Shown piece by piece: positions 42,628 through 55,707 of a DNA stretch of 64,000 nt. Below the pieces are notes generated by a model that saw only the letters and a list, made by a program, of their open reading frames with translations, had not been told where the DNA came from and searched no databases. This stretch comes from Branchiostoma floridae (Eukaryota; Chordata; Leptocardii; Amphioxiformes; Branchiostomatidae), in assembly GCF_000003815.2 (NCBI RefSeq), contig NW_023365762.1, positions 142,490 to 206,489 on the forward strand. Reading direction: 5' to 3'. Position 1 is the stretch's first letter. Each line of letters opens with the position of its first letter. Position numbers and translations under genes: made by a program.

Positions 42628-45600
42628 TCAAAGCGGCCCCACTTGATTAAAACGTTTCAATTTTTCAGGGAAGTTGTCTTTGTATAATACTGGGTCGGCT
42701 CGGTGCTCCACCATTTTTAGCGGCATCATGCCGTAGATGTCTGTAAACTTGTTGATACAGACCGATCTCTCCACCATGTGTGATTGGTCGGCCGAGAGGT
42801 TGTCTACGTTGGTGCACTCCGGGCACTTGAACTTTTTCCTGGGGGTCACTTTTATGGGTGCTTTTCCTGTGTAGAAACATTTGGAGGAACAATGGTAATG
42901 TTAACTTTTTTGCCAAAAATATGGAGGTAAAATTGCTAAGTATAAGTGTAAGATAATGTTTCTCACATTCAATTTCTTTTTCAAAAATTATGCAACAGAG
43001 AACTTTAGTCTTCCTCAACTCCAGGAAGAACAACTGTGGCCCAATGCTTTGTTACTTTTATTAGCATCAATGGAAACAAAGGACCTTGTAATCACAAGGT
43101 TGCTAGGCATTTTTGACAGAAACTATTGAACAACAAATCCTTATTGCTACTTCTATCTTTTTGTAAGGCCATTCAGTACGTAGAAAAAAACAATGTAGGA
43201 AAAATAAGAACACAATTCAACACATGTAACTAAAAGACAAAGTGTGACATGACTGATTATTGCATTCCCTTCCCCCTTTACTCTACTTTAACCTGAAACA
43301 AAACCGTTACACCCCCTTTTCATGTTTGCTTAAAAACATTTAACAGAAAGAAATTTTTACACTTGCCGTGTTTTGTAGTCAATGTCTTTGAAAATAAAAC
43401 TTTACATCTTGTAATCATCTTACATGTAAAGTATATGAAATCAAGGGTTATACAAATCCAATGTCCAGTTAGTACAAGGGGATCTTTCATGAATTATCTT
43501 ACCTGTAACATTTGCTATGAGGAAGTTCATAGCGATGTCCTCACAGTTCATGTGTGTGTCTACCCAGTTTTTTATGTCTCCTGGCATAGCCATGCTGTAC
43601 AGGTATCCAAAGTACTGGGGAAAAACCAATGCAATAAGTCATGAACATATAAATCTATAGTTTACTGACAGGTGACATGCAGTCAAAACTGTTTATTAAG
43701 GCCACTCAGGGGCCGATAAAATCTGGTCTAGGCCTATGTCTACATTTGTATGTCTACATGTATGTCTATGACTATGACTATAGTATGTCAGACTCTATAT
43801 CTATGTCTATGTCAGGATTCTTAATGCAAATGTGTCAATGGGAAAAATTATCTAAGGAAACACCAAAAATTGTCATTTTGGCAAGGTGGTTTTGATGTGT
43901 ATTGAGGTGGTCACTTGTATAGGTTTTTCTGTACTTTCAAACACAAGAAAACTACCGTACAACATAACAAGCTCGAAATTGACACATGAAAACGAATTTT
44001 CAAATGTTTAAGTCTTCAACAGGTTGAAATGACGAAGTATTTCCGCCGTGTGACCTTCCAGAAACACATCCCATTAACTGTATTTTGGCGAGTCAGTTTG
44101 CTTGTATTTTTACCTTCAGTTTAGTCTTATGTTTTTTAACCATGTTATCTACTTGTACAACAGAAACATGAAGAACAACTTAGCGATGGTACCTTGTGGT
44201 AGAAGGCGGCACCCGTGAGGACCATAGACACGTCATTCGTCCACTCAGATTCGTACTTCCAGGACTTGGTAGCGTTGTCCCACAGGTGCACCCTGCCTGG
44301 GTAGCCCACTAGTCTGTCTGGGAACTCTCTCCACACCTACAGTAAGGATAGAAGATCACAAAAGAGCTTACAACAATACCACTGCAGTTCCTAAGAAAGC
44401 TGGTAGGGGGCCAAAAACTTACATCTCTTCTTGAGCACAAAAGGTACGTACCACTCAAAAATCATGACCACAGCTTGTTCAACCATTAATTATGCAAAAA
44501 ACTGTAAGTCCTGCTGCACAAAAAAATGTCTACAACATGAAAACCCCTGCAGTTCTAGAAAAAGCTGGTAGGGGGCCAAAACTCTTTTTCTTGAGCTGGA
44601 AAGGTATGTACCAAAGGAAAATCATCACTTTGGCTTGTTCACAACGTGATATAGACCAAGGAAAGCTGCAAGGGGAATCAAAATCTAGCTTCCTTGATAC
44701 AATGTATGACAAGACTAATAACACTCAATGTTTTATGACAATCAATGCATAGCTTCTGGAGTTATGCTACTTAACTCTGAGTCTGATACAAATACGACCA
44801 AAAACATAATCTTCTTTTTGAAGGTATTAGACTACTACACTAATACAGCCAACCATTTCAACCAATCATAGAGAAGATGACATTGTTACATGGTATACCT
44901 CATAACCGAACTCTAGTTCGTCAGGCGTCAACATGATGATGTCATCGTCGATAGCGAGTACAGCCTCGGTCTCAATCTCGTCGTATGGGTGGAAGCGGTT
45001 ACTCAGCTTGTTGGCCGTCGTCTGGATGACCTTGAGCGGCTTGTTGACCTTGGGCCAGGTGGAACCTGGAAAAATGGTGACAGCATTAAACTCAATATCA
45101 TTGGCACTATAATAGTGACAATGTTGCTTAATTTTTTTCACAGTTTATTACAGCTACAACTTACAAGGACTGTTCATTTGGGATTTGAACAAGTTAAACA
45201 GAAGAAATAGAATGCTAACAATTACTACAATTTCTATCATTTTCACAGAGACTTTATTTTCCATGATAGGAAGAGAGAAAGGGGGTTTTGCAAGGTTTAC
45301 AGTTCTTGATTAAGACAATTCTGTATTACAGTTATCAATGCAAAACACACATTTATGGTGTGATTTCTAAGTGATAGGTCTGACATTGCAAAAAATACAG
45401 AAATAAAACCACTGTAAACAGCTCAACGTTTACTGTATAGGGCAGTGAGACTTATATTGCATAACAAGTGCAGTAAAAATTTTGGTTCACAGTAAAAACG
45501 CAGTTTCAAACTTTAAAAAACTGTGATGAACCAAAAATCTACAGCTTTTTTCCTGACATGTCAAAGATATGCTGTATGACATTAGTGTGGAATAGTACAT

Positions 45601-48600
45601 GTTCCTTTATCCGGTGCATCCACATGTACAGAGACTGTCAAACTCCAATTTTACATGTAGGTGCACAAAAGTATTTTAAACCCAGCAGTACCTTGAGGCG
45701 GAGCCTTGGCCTGGTTGTTCCATACGACCAGGATCTTGGCGAGACTCGGTGTCTTGGCGATCTCCGTGATGACGCGGAACAGACTCTCCACCCTGTCGTA
45801 CGTCAGGATCACCGCGGTGAAACCCATCGCTTGGGTCGGGATGAGCGGGAGGAACAGTGGACTGGTGACGCCAGACTTGCGTACAAAAAGAAAAACAACA
45901 TTGTAAAACATAGCTGGCAAGGTGGTTAGGGTAGTTGATTTAGAATAAGGGGTGGGCACCGGATACAGGTACAAAACTGTACATAAATGTCCTATGATGT
46001 AGGTGTATGTGGATTGCTATAAGCTGCATTGACTGTTACCATCTATAGAGGATAGAAAAAAAATAGCAACTGTTCCTGAAAAATTTTAGTTATGATCCAT
46101 ACTTCATAAATTCAGAGTGGTGCAGGTAAAATCTGTCTGGTGCAGGTAATTTTACCAGTGCAGGTATGCAGAAAAAAGTATTTTGAGCCCTGAGGTTAAA
46201 GAATGCACCACACTTATTGAAAAGAGTACACCTTCACAAATCTCACCTTTGGAGTTGGGTCGTTCCAGTCCTCGTACGACCTTGACGCGTGTCTGAAGGC
46301 CCTGTCGTTGATGACCTTGAGGGTCGTCAAGGTGATGGCCTTCATGGAACGAAAGTACGACCGCCAGAAAAACTCCACCTAAAAAAGGGGGAAAAACAAA
46401 AAAATTATTTTAGGACTTTGAAATCTTTTTACACAAGGATGTCTTCCCTTTATATAAGCTGTAATTTTTGTCTTTTGTGGGTATTCCAGCCAACTATTCA
46501 CACTGTAGCGGCGTGTAGCATTTGCTATGATTTTTATGTCATAAATGTGATAAAAAGTATGACAAGACGGACAATGTTTTGAATTTGAAGAAAAGCACAA
46601 CTGTCCTTCATAACCTAAATCAGCCAACCCGGATGGATCTTTTGAAACTGGTCCATTCAGAAAAATGTGAAAGCCCTGAATTTTTGTACCTTGACTTCAA
46701 CTAGCAAGAATAACGTTTAATAAGAACTAATTCTTCAAGAACCAACATTTGGATCCCTGAAAAGCTAAGGTTTAGAAAAAAGAAAAATCTGTACCTGTCT
46801 CCTCATGTTAGTGATTCTCTCCTGTGAAATTCTCCTCAACACGTTGTGAACATCTGGCAAGTCTTCTTCTCTCAGTATCACTGCAGCCCTGTAAGGCGGG
46901 AGGGGGACAATGTTATTAGCTCCACTATGTACTATATGTAAGATTGAGTGGTGTAATCGGCAGCATCTTGGGCTCAGGCCCAAGAGGTCCCGAGTTCGAA
47001 TCTTGCCATGTCACTGATCTTGTCCCCTTGGGAAGGAAGTGCACACCCCTCCTTCACCTTAGAAGTCATGTGCAGGCCAGGCAGACTGGTCGCCTAACCC
47101 ACCATGTCTGCCTACCATTGTCTTTCGAGACAGATGGATGCCTACATGTACATGTACTATAGTTATATTACTTGTATATGACTGATGATACTGTACAACG
47201 AACATATGGTTAATATCTACATTTCAATACAGATTTTTAAAATTCTCCTTGACAGCAATGTCTTACATGCCTAATTATGTGTAATACAACATGAATTAAT
47301 AAAGATTGCTTTCCAACATAAACTATGCAGGAAAAGAATGAAGTCATGTAACAATAGTTCAAAAATAGAAACATGAGATATTAGTGGGAAGATGAGACAA
47401 GAATTTTCCAACCCATGACACAGACACAGGAATTTGTGAAGACAATTTTGTAAGTATTGTACTAAATGTATACTGCTTTAAGTAATAATTATGATAATAC
47501 CTTTTCCAGTCCAGGACTTCGGAGAACGGCATCACGTATGTGTCGATTGCGATGACGGGGATACATCCTGCCATCATGGCGTCGCTCAGCGCACTCTGAC
47601 CCATACGCGCTCCCCGCAGAATCATACAGAATGTCGCTTCCTGTTAGGGTCAGAATAAATGTTACATGTCATTAAAGCCAAAGACAAACAAGTGTTACAT
47701 TATATCTGTATAGATGTGATACAATACAGTCAAACCTGCCCAATATGATCACACTGGCTGATAAAATCAGGTCAATGTGGACAGGTGGTCAATATAGACA
47801 GGATTTTTAATGCCTGTGTCAGCGGGGAAAAAATTGAGAGGACCACCAAAAAGTGGTCACATTGGTCAGGTGGTCCGAATGATGAAGAGAAAGGTGGTCA
47901 CTTAACAAGTTTGACTTTATATGAAACAGCAACAAATATTTCTGAAGTTTTCATACCTTTCTTTTGTCTAAAATAAAAGGTTGTGTCAAAGTAAATCCAC
48001 ATCTTTTCCTTTGCATCTAAGTTTTCAGCAGAATTTTTGCCACGCTTCAAAGGCATAGCCTACTTTTGACGTTTTCTGTGAATTCGAATTCCACCTTTGA
48101 TTTGATTTGTCTGTATAATGTCTGAATAAAGCTCCGTATCCTGAGTGTGTTGTTTGTGTCTTGCTTAATTCTATATTTGCCTCCCTCCCACCCTTGTTAC
48201 TGGCCCAATTTTGGACTGTCGTATATGCCCAGGAGTCTACGCTGACAAATGGGTACTAGTAATACACATATCCGGCATCCACTGTATACGTTTTCTATTT
48301 CATTTACTTTATTTTGTTGGACTCTAGGAAGAATAGTAAATATTCTAATACTACTGAAGATGCAACCACAACAAACAAACAAATAAACAAACCTGTAGGA
48401 TATCAGGATAGTTGTAGACTCTGTCCTCTTTACACCTTCTTCTGTGGGCGGGGATGCCTTCAGGGAGGTCGTTGCACCTGTCAAGGACCAGGACGTCATC
48501 GTTGTCCCTAGCAACAGCATCCAGCTCCGCCCTGAAGTCCATGTGAATAACTGTCTGTGCAGAGACTATCAACCATGGTCTGGAGTAGCTGAAGAAAAAG

Positions 48601-51600
48601 CAACATTTTTTACACACTTTTGGTTTTAAAAGTTTGTTTGGTGGCGCAGCTCTTGCTCAAAAAACAGTTTATACCTAACGTTAAGTGGCTTTTTATATTT
48701 TACCTCAATGATATGTTCAAAATCAATAAAGAAAAATATTAAAACTAACTGATGTGCATTACAAAAAAAAAGTGGATCCTGACAAAAGAACTCTACAACA
48801 TACAAATGTACATGTACCTGAGTCAGCCTTTAGTAGTGCCCTATGTCTATATCATAAGTGTTAGAGACTTTCATCTGGTTTATCATCTGTTGTTGGTTTC
48901 AAACATTTACTTTGGACTAATCAATTAACTCCAAAACTCAGGGCCCATGGGCCAAAAAAATGGAACTTGGCCTGGCCTTGTACACCAAAAGTTGTAAGTA
49001 GTATTACACATGAAGTAGTAGAAGTAGTAGTAATCCGCTGTGTTCTGCTGCTGCAGAAGTCTGGACACTCTACAGGGGCAATCCGTCTTTCTTCTACACT
49101 TTCTATTCAATCCTGTTCATCGTGAACTTCCTGAGCTCCAGTAGTTTTCTTTCTGACCGCAGTGGTCCTAGTCCTCTATCCTTGTTATCCTTATACATGT
49201 AGTAGTAGTATCCATTATTTCATGTAACTTAGCACATTGACAGTCCTTACCCATCAGGTTTCCCTGGTAGTTCCATATCGGCTGTAAAAGGGTTAAACAC
49301 GGGTATGCTGACATCGTAGCCCGGTCGGTACGTCCAGGACGAGAAACCCCCGCCCGCCAGAATGGCCTTCCCGCGAGGAACCTCCAGCGCAGTGTTGTAG
49401 TCTGGCTCCATGCCTGGCAGCATGTTAAACAGTAGGTGGTTGGCTCCCTGGAGCTGGAAGTCGTGGTGCCCGTGATTCCATCTTGATAAAACAGGCAGGA
49501 AAAATAAAAATGTTGGTCAACTATGAACTATTCCTTGTAGACTTCAGATCTCTTTGATAATCTAATCCTAATCTCCAAGCAGATGTTCCGGTGGTTTAAG
49601 ACAGTAACATAAGCTGGGGAAGGAGTTTAGCAGGCAGAGGAGTTTAACTCCACCGCAAAGAGTTTTATTCCACTCCTTTGCAGTGGAAAAAAAAAAACTC
49701 CTCTGCCAACTTAACTCCTTTCCCAGCTTATGTTACTGTCTTAAACCACCAAAAGATCTGCTTGAAGATGAGTCTAATCCTGCAAAATAATCAGTTGAGA
49801 ATTGGTACTACTACTACTACTACTACTACTACTACATGTAGTTTGGTAGAGAGTTTGCTTTTGTGAAGCATGATACCTAACTATGATAGCATGATAGAAA
49901 TATTCAATTATCAATGATCATTCATACATAGAATCATATCAAAAAAAATTTCAATGTAAACTTTACAACGTATAAGTTACTATACTAATTACTATAACTA
50001 TTCTCAACATTTTACCAACTACATGTACTAGTACTAGTAAGTTTCACTTTTTTGATGCAGGTTTTCTAGAACAGGGGTGCTGTGGCCTCATACTTTTGAG
50101 ATGTATTACAGTGCCTTTTAGTTTTACCCATACATCAAGTTCAAATGTGGAACATTTAGATTTACCAGTACTGACCAAAAGTGACTGGATTCATACTGTC
50201 CAGTCAGTCGCAGTGACCGCCTGTGTCTTTGTTTGATCGAACACTCGAAGCCACTTCTAGTATTACTTAAACTACTTTGACATTCCCTTTGGCATTGATC
50301 CAAAGTCAAGTCTACCTGTGCCAAACTACTGATAGCTCCTGTTGCACTGTACATACATGTATGTGTATGTGTACACTGTACTAATCCTGTCTTCCGCTGT
50401 ACATTGTACAGTGCACTGTAGGCCAGCATACTAGTGATTTGTACTAAAGGTCTCATTGATGAGTTTCTTCTTTCCATAGACCTGTATGTTATAATTCGTG
50501 TTTTTCATGGGCGCGTTCATAATGACGCTACGTAAAATTTTAGCAGATTTTTCATTCTATGTTGAGCACATTTACCCTATATCGTGGGAAAAAATTGTCA
50601 ACGTAAACTATACGTAGGAACTTTTTTTATAGCAATTACAAACGACGATTAGTCAATCCCCACAAAAGGCACTTTTTTCGCTTTGAGTGTACAACCGCAC
50701 CACTCAGAACCCAAGGCTGTGTACCTCCGACCTAGCGCGCGGCTGCAAAACTTTACCTGCTAATATCTTCAGTTAAAAACAAGCTTTCACCAATCTAACT
50801 TTTGAGATCAGTTCCGCTGGCTAAAAGGGAATTTCTCACCGCTAAAAGCACGCGTCCATGCAGCCGTTTATTTTTTGGCTCGGATCTAGTTTAGGGTGCC
50901 CACTCGCGGAGTAATACATCAATGAGACCTAAATGATATGTGAAGGATAAAACTGCAAGTCTGAAGTTCACATAGTTATTTTTGTACTCCTGGTTATACA
51001 TATGTACAAATACAATCACATGTTTTCTTTTTACATATGCATGTACATGTATCATTACTAGTAAGAGGATGTGCATTTCACAGTAGGGGACTAGGGGTTG
51101 ACTATTACTATTGAGGCCTGGATGTGTGTATAAACATGAANNNNNNNNNNNNNNNNNNNNNNNNNNNNNNNNNNNNNNNNNNNNNNNNNNNNNNNNNNNN
51201 NNNNNNNNNNNNNNNNNNNNNNNNNNNNNNNNNNNNNNNNATAGCTCAGCAGGACTTCTACTGGGCAGGCCCCCAGGTAGGAGGCCTAAACAGCCCCTGA
51301 CAACAGGAGATTGGGTAAAACAGGCTAGGACTGACTGCTACAATACCAGTCCTTTACTAGTGATAGTAATGTACTATGTTCTTGACCAGTACTGTTGATA
51401 TTAATGATTTAACTCACCTTGGTAACCTTCCTAGGACTTGACCTGTTTCTCTCAACCTCAGAATGTTCTGGTTCAAGAGGTCAATCGAGGGCACAAATAA
51501 ACACGCCTTTGCCGGATCGTTCGTGTTGTACTCGCTGTCCGCTATCGTGGTCAGGACCTCCTGGAACTCCCGCGAAATCGACGGCATGACGGGAACGCTG

Positions 51601-51980
51601 TTCTCGTCCACATATTTCTTCATGGGGTAGATGTATACGCTTATTCTGTTGTTCGGACTGGACTGACACTGGTATGGGTCGAAGCAACTGTGCATACGAC
51701 ATTCTAGTTCACCCCTGTCCGGTATCGCGCTCATTAACGGAACCGTTACTTCCTCTAAATGGCCGACGTCGTACAGACTGAAGGATTCGCGTTCCTCGCG
51801 TATGTCAATCGAATGCGGCCAGAACTGGAATATTCCAGTCAATATGAGTCCAACTAGAATAATGGTGAAGAGGATGAGATAGAAGTTCTTGTACTTGACG
51901 GGGATAAAACGTGGGTATCCGGAACGAGAGGAAGTCCGTAGAAGTGGCTGGTGCCGTGACGTTGGTGAGCTAGGATACAT
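42628..51980 (-). CDS. EXT2: EXT2, heparan sulfate copolymerase subunit (11 coding exons, 733 aa)
   Basis: Exostosin-2 forms a Golgi complex with EXT1 that extends heparan sulfate with alternating GlcA and GlcNAc. Exons: 51418-51980, 49251-49481, 48393-48588, 47501-47640, 46795-46888, 46247-46378, 45692-45875, 44899-45065, 44193-44336, 43503-43614, 42628-42866; all GT-AG and phases fit. A type II membrane anchor is at about residues 33-51 ([20 protein letters not shown]). The exostosin (GT47) domain follows with [47 protein letters not shown] and [11 protein letters not shown]. The C-terminal GT64 domain has [25 protein letters not shown], the DxD-type AIDDDIIML (D553-D555), GYPGRVHLW and [10 protein letters not shown], ending [19 protein letters not shown]. 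Length is close to human (718 aa). Identification is secure. Conservation is near full length. Confidence 0.97.
43676..43925. mobile_element. Decayed CAGTCAAACCTG-type MITE
   Basis: GCAGTCAAAACTGTTTATTAA, AATCTGGTCTAGGCC, TCAATGGGAAAAATTATCTAA and GAGGTGGTCACTTGTATAGG parallel the copy at 7370-7562, but a (TATGTC)n-like expansion has been inserted at about 43735-43815. In EXT2 intron 9. Confidence 0.55.
44380..44680. repeat. Two reverse-oriented copies of the CTAGCGGC repeat
   Basis: CTGCAGTTCCTAAGAAAGCTG then GTAGGGGGCC, and about 170 bp on CTGCAGTTCTAGAAAAAGCTG then GTAGGGGGCC, are diverged complements of the 1-480 repeat (core plus TTGCTAAGGTACTGCAG). In EXT2 intron 8. Confidence 0.55.
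45945..46195. repeat. Interspersed repeat, copy 2 (GTGCAGGTAAAAT family)
   Basis: Opens with GGGGTGGGCACCGG, related to the 14084 element end, and runs through GCATTGACTGTTAC, CAGAGTGGTGCAGGTAAAAT and GAGCCCTGAGG. Same order as 2595-2785. In EXT2 intron 6. Confidence 0.55.
46940..47155 (+). mobile_element. tRNA-derived SINE
   Basis: Box A-like TGGTGTAATCGGCAGC and box B-like GAGTTCGAATCTTG are spaced as in a tRNA, and the body continues CCCCTTGGGAAGG and CACACCCCTCCTTCACC. The cloverleaf stems are only partly retained and there is no 3' tRNA end, so it is a SINE head. In EXT2 intron 4. Confidence 0.7.
47728..47930. mobile_element. Short CAGTCAAACCTG-type MITE
   Basis: ACAGTCAAACCTGCCCAATA at the left and ACAAGTTTGACTTTATA at the right are inverted ends; GGACAGGTGGTCAATATAGACAGG and AGTGGTCACATTGGTCAGGTGG lie between. 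In EXT2 intron 3. Confidence 0.7.
49570..49772. mobile_element. ~203 bp foldback MITE with TCTAATCCT duplication
   Basis: TCTAATCCT at 49561-49569 is repeated at 49773-49781. The arms (ATCTCCAAGCAGAT, GGTGGTTTAAGACAGTAACA, TAAGCTGGG) are complementary over about 80 bp each, with A-run at the loop. End sequence and 9 bp duplication match the 41216-41366 element. In EXT2 intron 1. Confidence 0.85.
50480..50900. other. CpG-containing intronic segment of unknown nature
   Basis: Within EXT2 intron 1, this stretch has scattered CpG dinucleotides (GCGCGTTCATAATGACGC, CCTAGCGCGCGGC) unlike the AT-rich intron around it. No long frame, inverted ends or repeat partner elsewhere in the window were found. 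It could be an old insertion or an internal regulatory region. Confidence 0.3.
51141..51240. other. Assembly gap (100 N)
   Basis: Exactly 100 N in EXT2 intron 1, a conventional unknown-length placeholder. It does not interrupt an exon. Confidence 0.98.
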
Positions 51981-52387
51981 GGCGATGCCGTACGCTATAT
52001 ATCGTAAAATGTGACACGTTTTTTTGGTGTAGCACCAGCAAGATTTGAATCACAACCAAGTTCTGAGGATAACAGTTGTTTGATATGCCCACATGTTTCA
52101 CAAGTTGACTGTAGGTTGTTCTGTACCTCTGTTAGGAATAATTCACTTCAACATTGACTCCTGACTGCAATAGAAACAAAATAGATCATGATAAAGAATT
52201 CGAATATTCTCACAGAACATTATGACAAGGGACTCACAAATACGAGTAAGTCAATAACACCAAATTAACAAAAACAGAGACTAAATCAAGGATTATCTCA
52301 ACAAACAGTGGTCTATATTGTTCTTTATATTAACATTCAAATGATACAGTATTGTATTTTTGCCTCATCATAGGAAGAAAACTGCCG

Positions 52388-52936
52388 NNNNNNNNNNNNN
52401 NNNNNNNNNNNNNNNNNNNNNNNNNNNNNNNNNNNNNNNNNNNNNNNNNNNNNNNNNNNNNNNNNNNNNNNNNNNNNNNNNNNNNNNNNNNNNNNNNNNN
52501 NNNNNNNNNNNNNNNNNNNNNNNNNNNNNNNNNNNNNNNNNNNNNNNNNNNNNNNNNNNNNNNNNNNNNNNNNNNNNNNNNNNNNNNNNNNNNNNNNNNN
52601 NNNNNNNNNNNNNNNNNNNNNNNNNNNNNNNNNNNNNNNNNNNNNNNNNNNNNNNNNNNNNNNNNNNNNNNNNNNNNNNNNNNNNNNNNNNNNNNNNNNN
52701 NNNNNNNNNNNNNNNNNNNNNNNNNNNNNNNNNNNNNNNNNNNNNNNNNNNNNNNNNNNNNNNNNNNNNNNNNNNNNNNNNNNNNNNNNNNNNNNNNNNN
52801 NNNNNNNNNNNNNNNNNNNNNNNNNNNNNNNNNNNNNNNNNNNNNNNNNNNNNNNNNNNNNNNNNNNNNNNNNNNNNNNNNNNNNNNNNNNNNNNNNNNN
52901 NNNNNNNNNNNNNNNNNNNNNNNNNNNNNNNNNNNN
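52388..52936. other. Assembly gap (549 N)
   Basis: A sized gap in the EXT2/CIP2A intergenic region. Frames spanning it are artefacts. Confidence 0.98.
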
Positions 52937-53578
52937 TAACTCATCAGAATTACCACCCCTATCATTTGGAATATGCTAAAATAAAGATGGTGGTCGTACA
53001 GTAAAGAACGATGGGACATTCTTTCTAAAAATGTAGTAAAGTTTGTAAAAAGATTATCATTTTGATGTTCCATTCAATATTTTCACAACAAAAGAGAAAT
53101 TAACTAATACGTTTTATTTCTAATCTAAAAATGTGAATATTTCTTTGGTGAAAAGTCTTTTTCTTACTTAGGTCATAGGTTAAATACGGAATATTTCATT
53201 ACTTTGGTAAATAATTACTGTAAAATGCTTTGATGACTTTACTGCTATATGTAAACAAATACCTAATATATTCTTCCAACATATCAATGTATATTCAATA
53301 ATATATATTGTAGTTTTATATTAAATTTTGAGAAAGATATGTATCTTTTACACCCCTACTTTTACTATGGTTGCTTCCAAGTGATTCAAACTGCAGCGGG
53401 AAGAAAATGAAGGATAAGTGGTGAAAATTGCAGCGCCTTTTTGTGCTTTCAGAAACGATTTTACAGACAACGGATCGACTTCTCAAGAACTGTAAGTAGC
53501 ATAAACGTATCATTATATAATAAAGATAACATAGATATAATAATTTCTATATTTGGTACCGATATCTTTGAGTATTTT

Positions 53579-55707
53579 CGGCTGTTTCACAATTGAGTGT
53601 ACCAAACAGGGGTCACTTAGGTTGAAAAATCAACTTTGATATATATCAAAACTGATATTGGCAGTTCAAAGGTACATGCTTGTGGCTTAATATTCTGAAA
53701 GATCTCTGCACAACACCTCCCGGTTACTATAATACATGTGTGTATAGGTCTTTCTTTAATGGGGTACTGAGGGGGTACGGACGGGACAACTGTAAGACTG
53801 TATGTAAAGGTACATACAGTCCGGCTGAATCTACGAGAAGAGGATCTATGTCTATTCCATGTTATTTCCATCACTAGTATCCACAAGACCAGAAAACTAA
53901 ATAGTATTTGCAGTAGCACCTTGTTGTGTTATTTTCTGGTCATTTATTGTAAGGCGATAATAACACCTTGCTGTCATTTCATGTCGAGGGACAGATCAAA
54001 TACAATTTTTTTAAGTTCAAGCACTTTGATAGCTAAACTTTGTTAGAATTCCATCCTTTATATACCCCTACATAAGATTCTAGCATTCAAACTTGGGCAA
54101 CACATCAAGGGACTTGATGATTTCATGAATATGATAATACATGGGGGTACGGACGGGACACAACCAGACAACAGACTGATACGGCAGGGACTTGTCCAAA
54201 CCTTTTGGAACACATTTGTTCACTAAATACAGGTTAAATAAAGCATCTACAATTACTGCAATATTGTTTAAACTAAGAGAAAAATGAGATAGACATTATT
54301 ATTAGATCTGATCTGATCTAGAGTGATCTAAAAATGCCATTAGAGCTTATTTTCTTTGATGGCCATGCTCAATCGGTGAACTTGAAGGGATGTATCTGTT
54401 CTGTCAGGGAATATGTAATTTCTTAACCTATTTGCAGATTTCTTCTGCTCTCTTTTGTCACAGCAAGTACTAGTACCACTTTCTTCTCATTTTATTTTGA
54501 GTAGGAGACTTGACAGTCTCTCCAGAACCTTTGCCTTTCTCCTTGGTGTCCCAGGTAGTGCCTGTTCTTTTTCATGTACACTACCTGCACTGGGAGATGA
54601 GGAGAATGGGTCATCACCATCATGATGATGATCTGGGAGAGTGAGCTGGGCTAGAGGAGAGCACATACTGGGCAAAATGAGACGGTAACTTTGGGGGAAT
54701 ATCAGATTTCATCTCATACCAATCCCAGGCAGTTTATGGGCATTAATGAAAAACCTGACAAAGAAAATGCTGGCAAATTCATTAAAAAGTACTATTTTTA
54801 GTGAGGAGATTAATTGTTTGTATCTATTTAGTATTTATCATGTCTTATTTTAGCAATTGGGATGTCATTTTCCCCAGTATTTTGCTTAAAACTAGAAGTG
54901 GGGGTACGGACGGGACAGGTGGGGGGTACGGACGGGACAGGGGTACGGACGGGACATTTGAAGTTATACAGTGCTGTAACAGCCAAGGTCTTTATCACAG
55001 ATATGGTTTATATAGTGGTTTGGTATCTAGTCAAAGAGACTTGTAAACCATCACAATTAAAAGCTTGTAATATTAGCCTAGTATAGAAATTGAGGGGGGG
55101 TACGGACGGGACAGAATTTTTTGGAAAATGACAGCCGATACTTTGATCCCTCGCTGTGAGTCAGAGGAAAGTAGGAATGATCTCATTCCACTTTTGTTCA
55201 GTTACATAAATCATATCAAAACTTTACATGTCGAATTAACACTTATTACAGTTCATTAGAACAATGCTACATGTGTAATCTATAAGTAAATATTACATTA
55301 AAATTGGTAACATGTGGGTGAAAATGCAAAATAACCCTGCTGGCAAAAAAAAGTTGGAATATCTTCAAAAAATTGTAATAAATCTCAAGTTAACATATGA
55401 CAGCTGCATGTACAAAACAAAGAATTTTAAGGTAGCAGTCATGTTTTTAAAGTCAGTTGCAATGTTCAGAATGTGAAAAAACTGAATGACCCCTGGTAAC
55501 ACTAAAAATGTGACAATTTTAGGCAACATTTTTTACAATAGTTTCGCCAAATATTGATGGATTTCTCTATTTCTTTTTTTGTTGTGTTCCTTGTTACACC
55601 AGCTTTTGGAAAATAACAGTCAAAAACAGTAATATCTTATGTAGACTTTCTTATCAACTGGTAACATGTGGAAAAATAAATGGGTACACTCAATTGTGAA
55701 ACAGCCG
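53579..55707. mobile_element. 2129 bp element with perfect 25 bp inverted ends and six GGGGTACGGACGGGACA motifs
   Basis: 53579-53603 (starting CGGCTGTTTCACAATTG) is the exact complement of 55683-55707. TTTT flanks both sides (53575-53578, 55708-55711), a possible 4 bp duplication. Inside, the 17 bp motif GGGGTACGGACGGGACA occurs exactly, and always in the same orientation, at 53772-53788, 54144-54160, 54901-54917, 54923-54939, 54940-54956 and 55097-55113. No transposase or long frame is present, so it is non-autonomous. The right end is 169 bp upstream of the CIP2A start codon. Superfamily not assigned. Confidence 0.8.

Noticed and set aside
46950-47015. Possible tRNA gene
   Set aside because: Box A and box B are recognisable, but stems are incomplete, there is no proper acceptor stem, and SINE body sequence follows; called a SINE head.
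51481-51702. 73-codon minus frame inside EXT2 exon 1
   Set aside because: Shifted-frame shadow of the EXT2 coding sequence.
52330-53073. Long frames across the 549 N gap
   Set aside because: They consist of unknown bases and have no support on either side.
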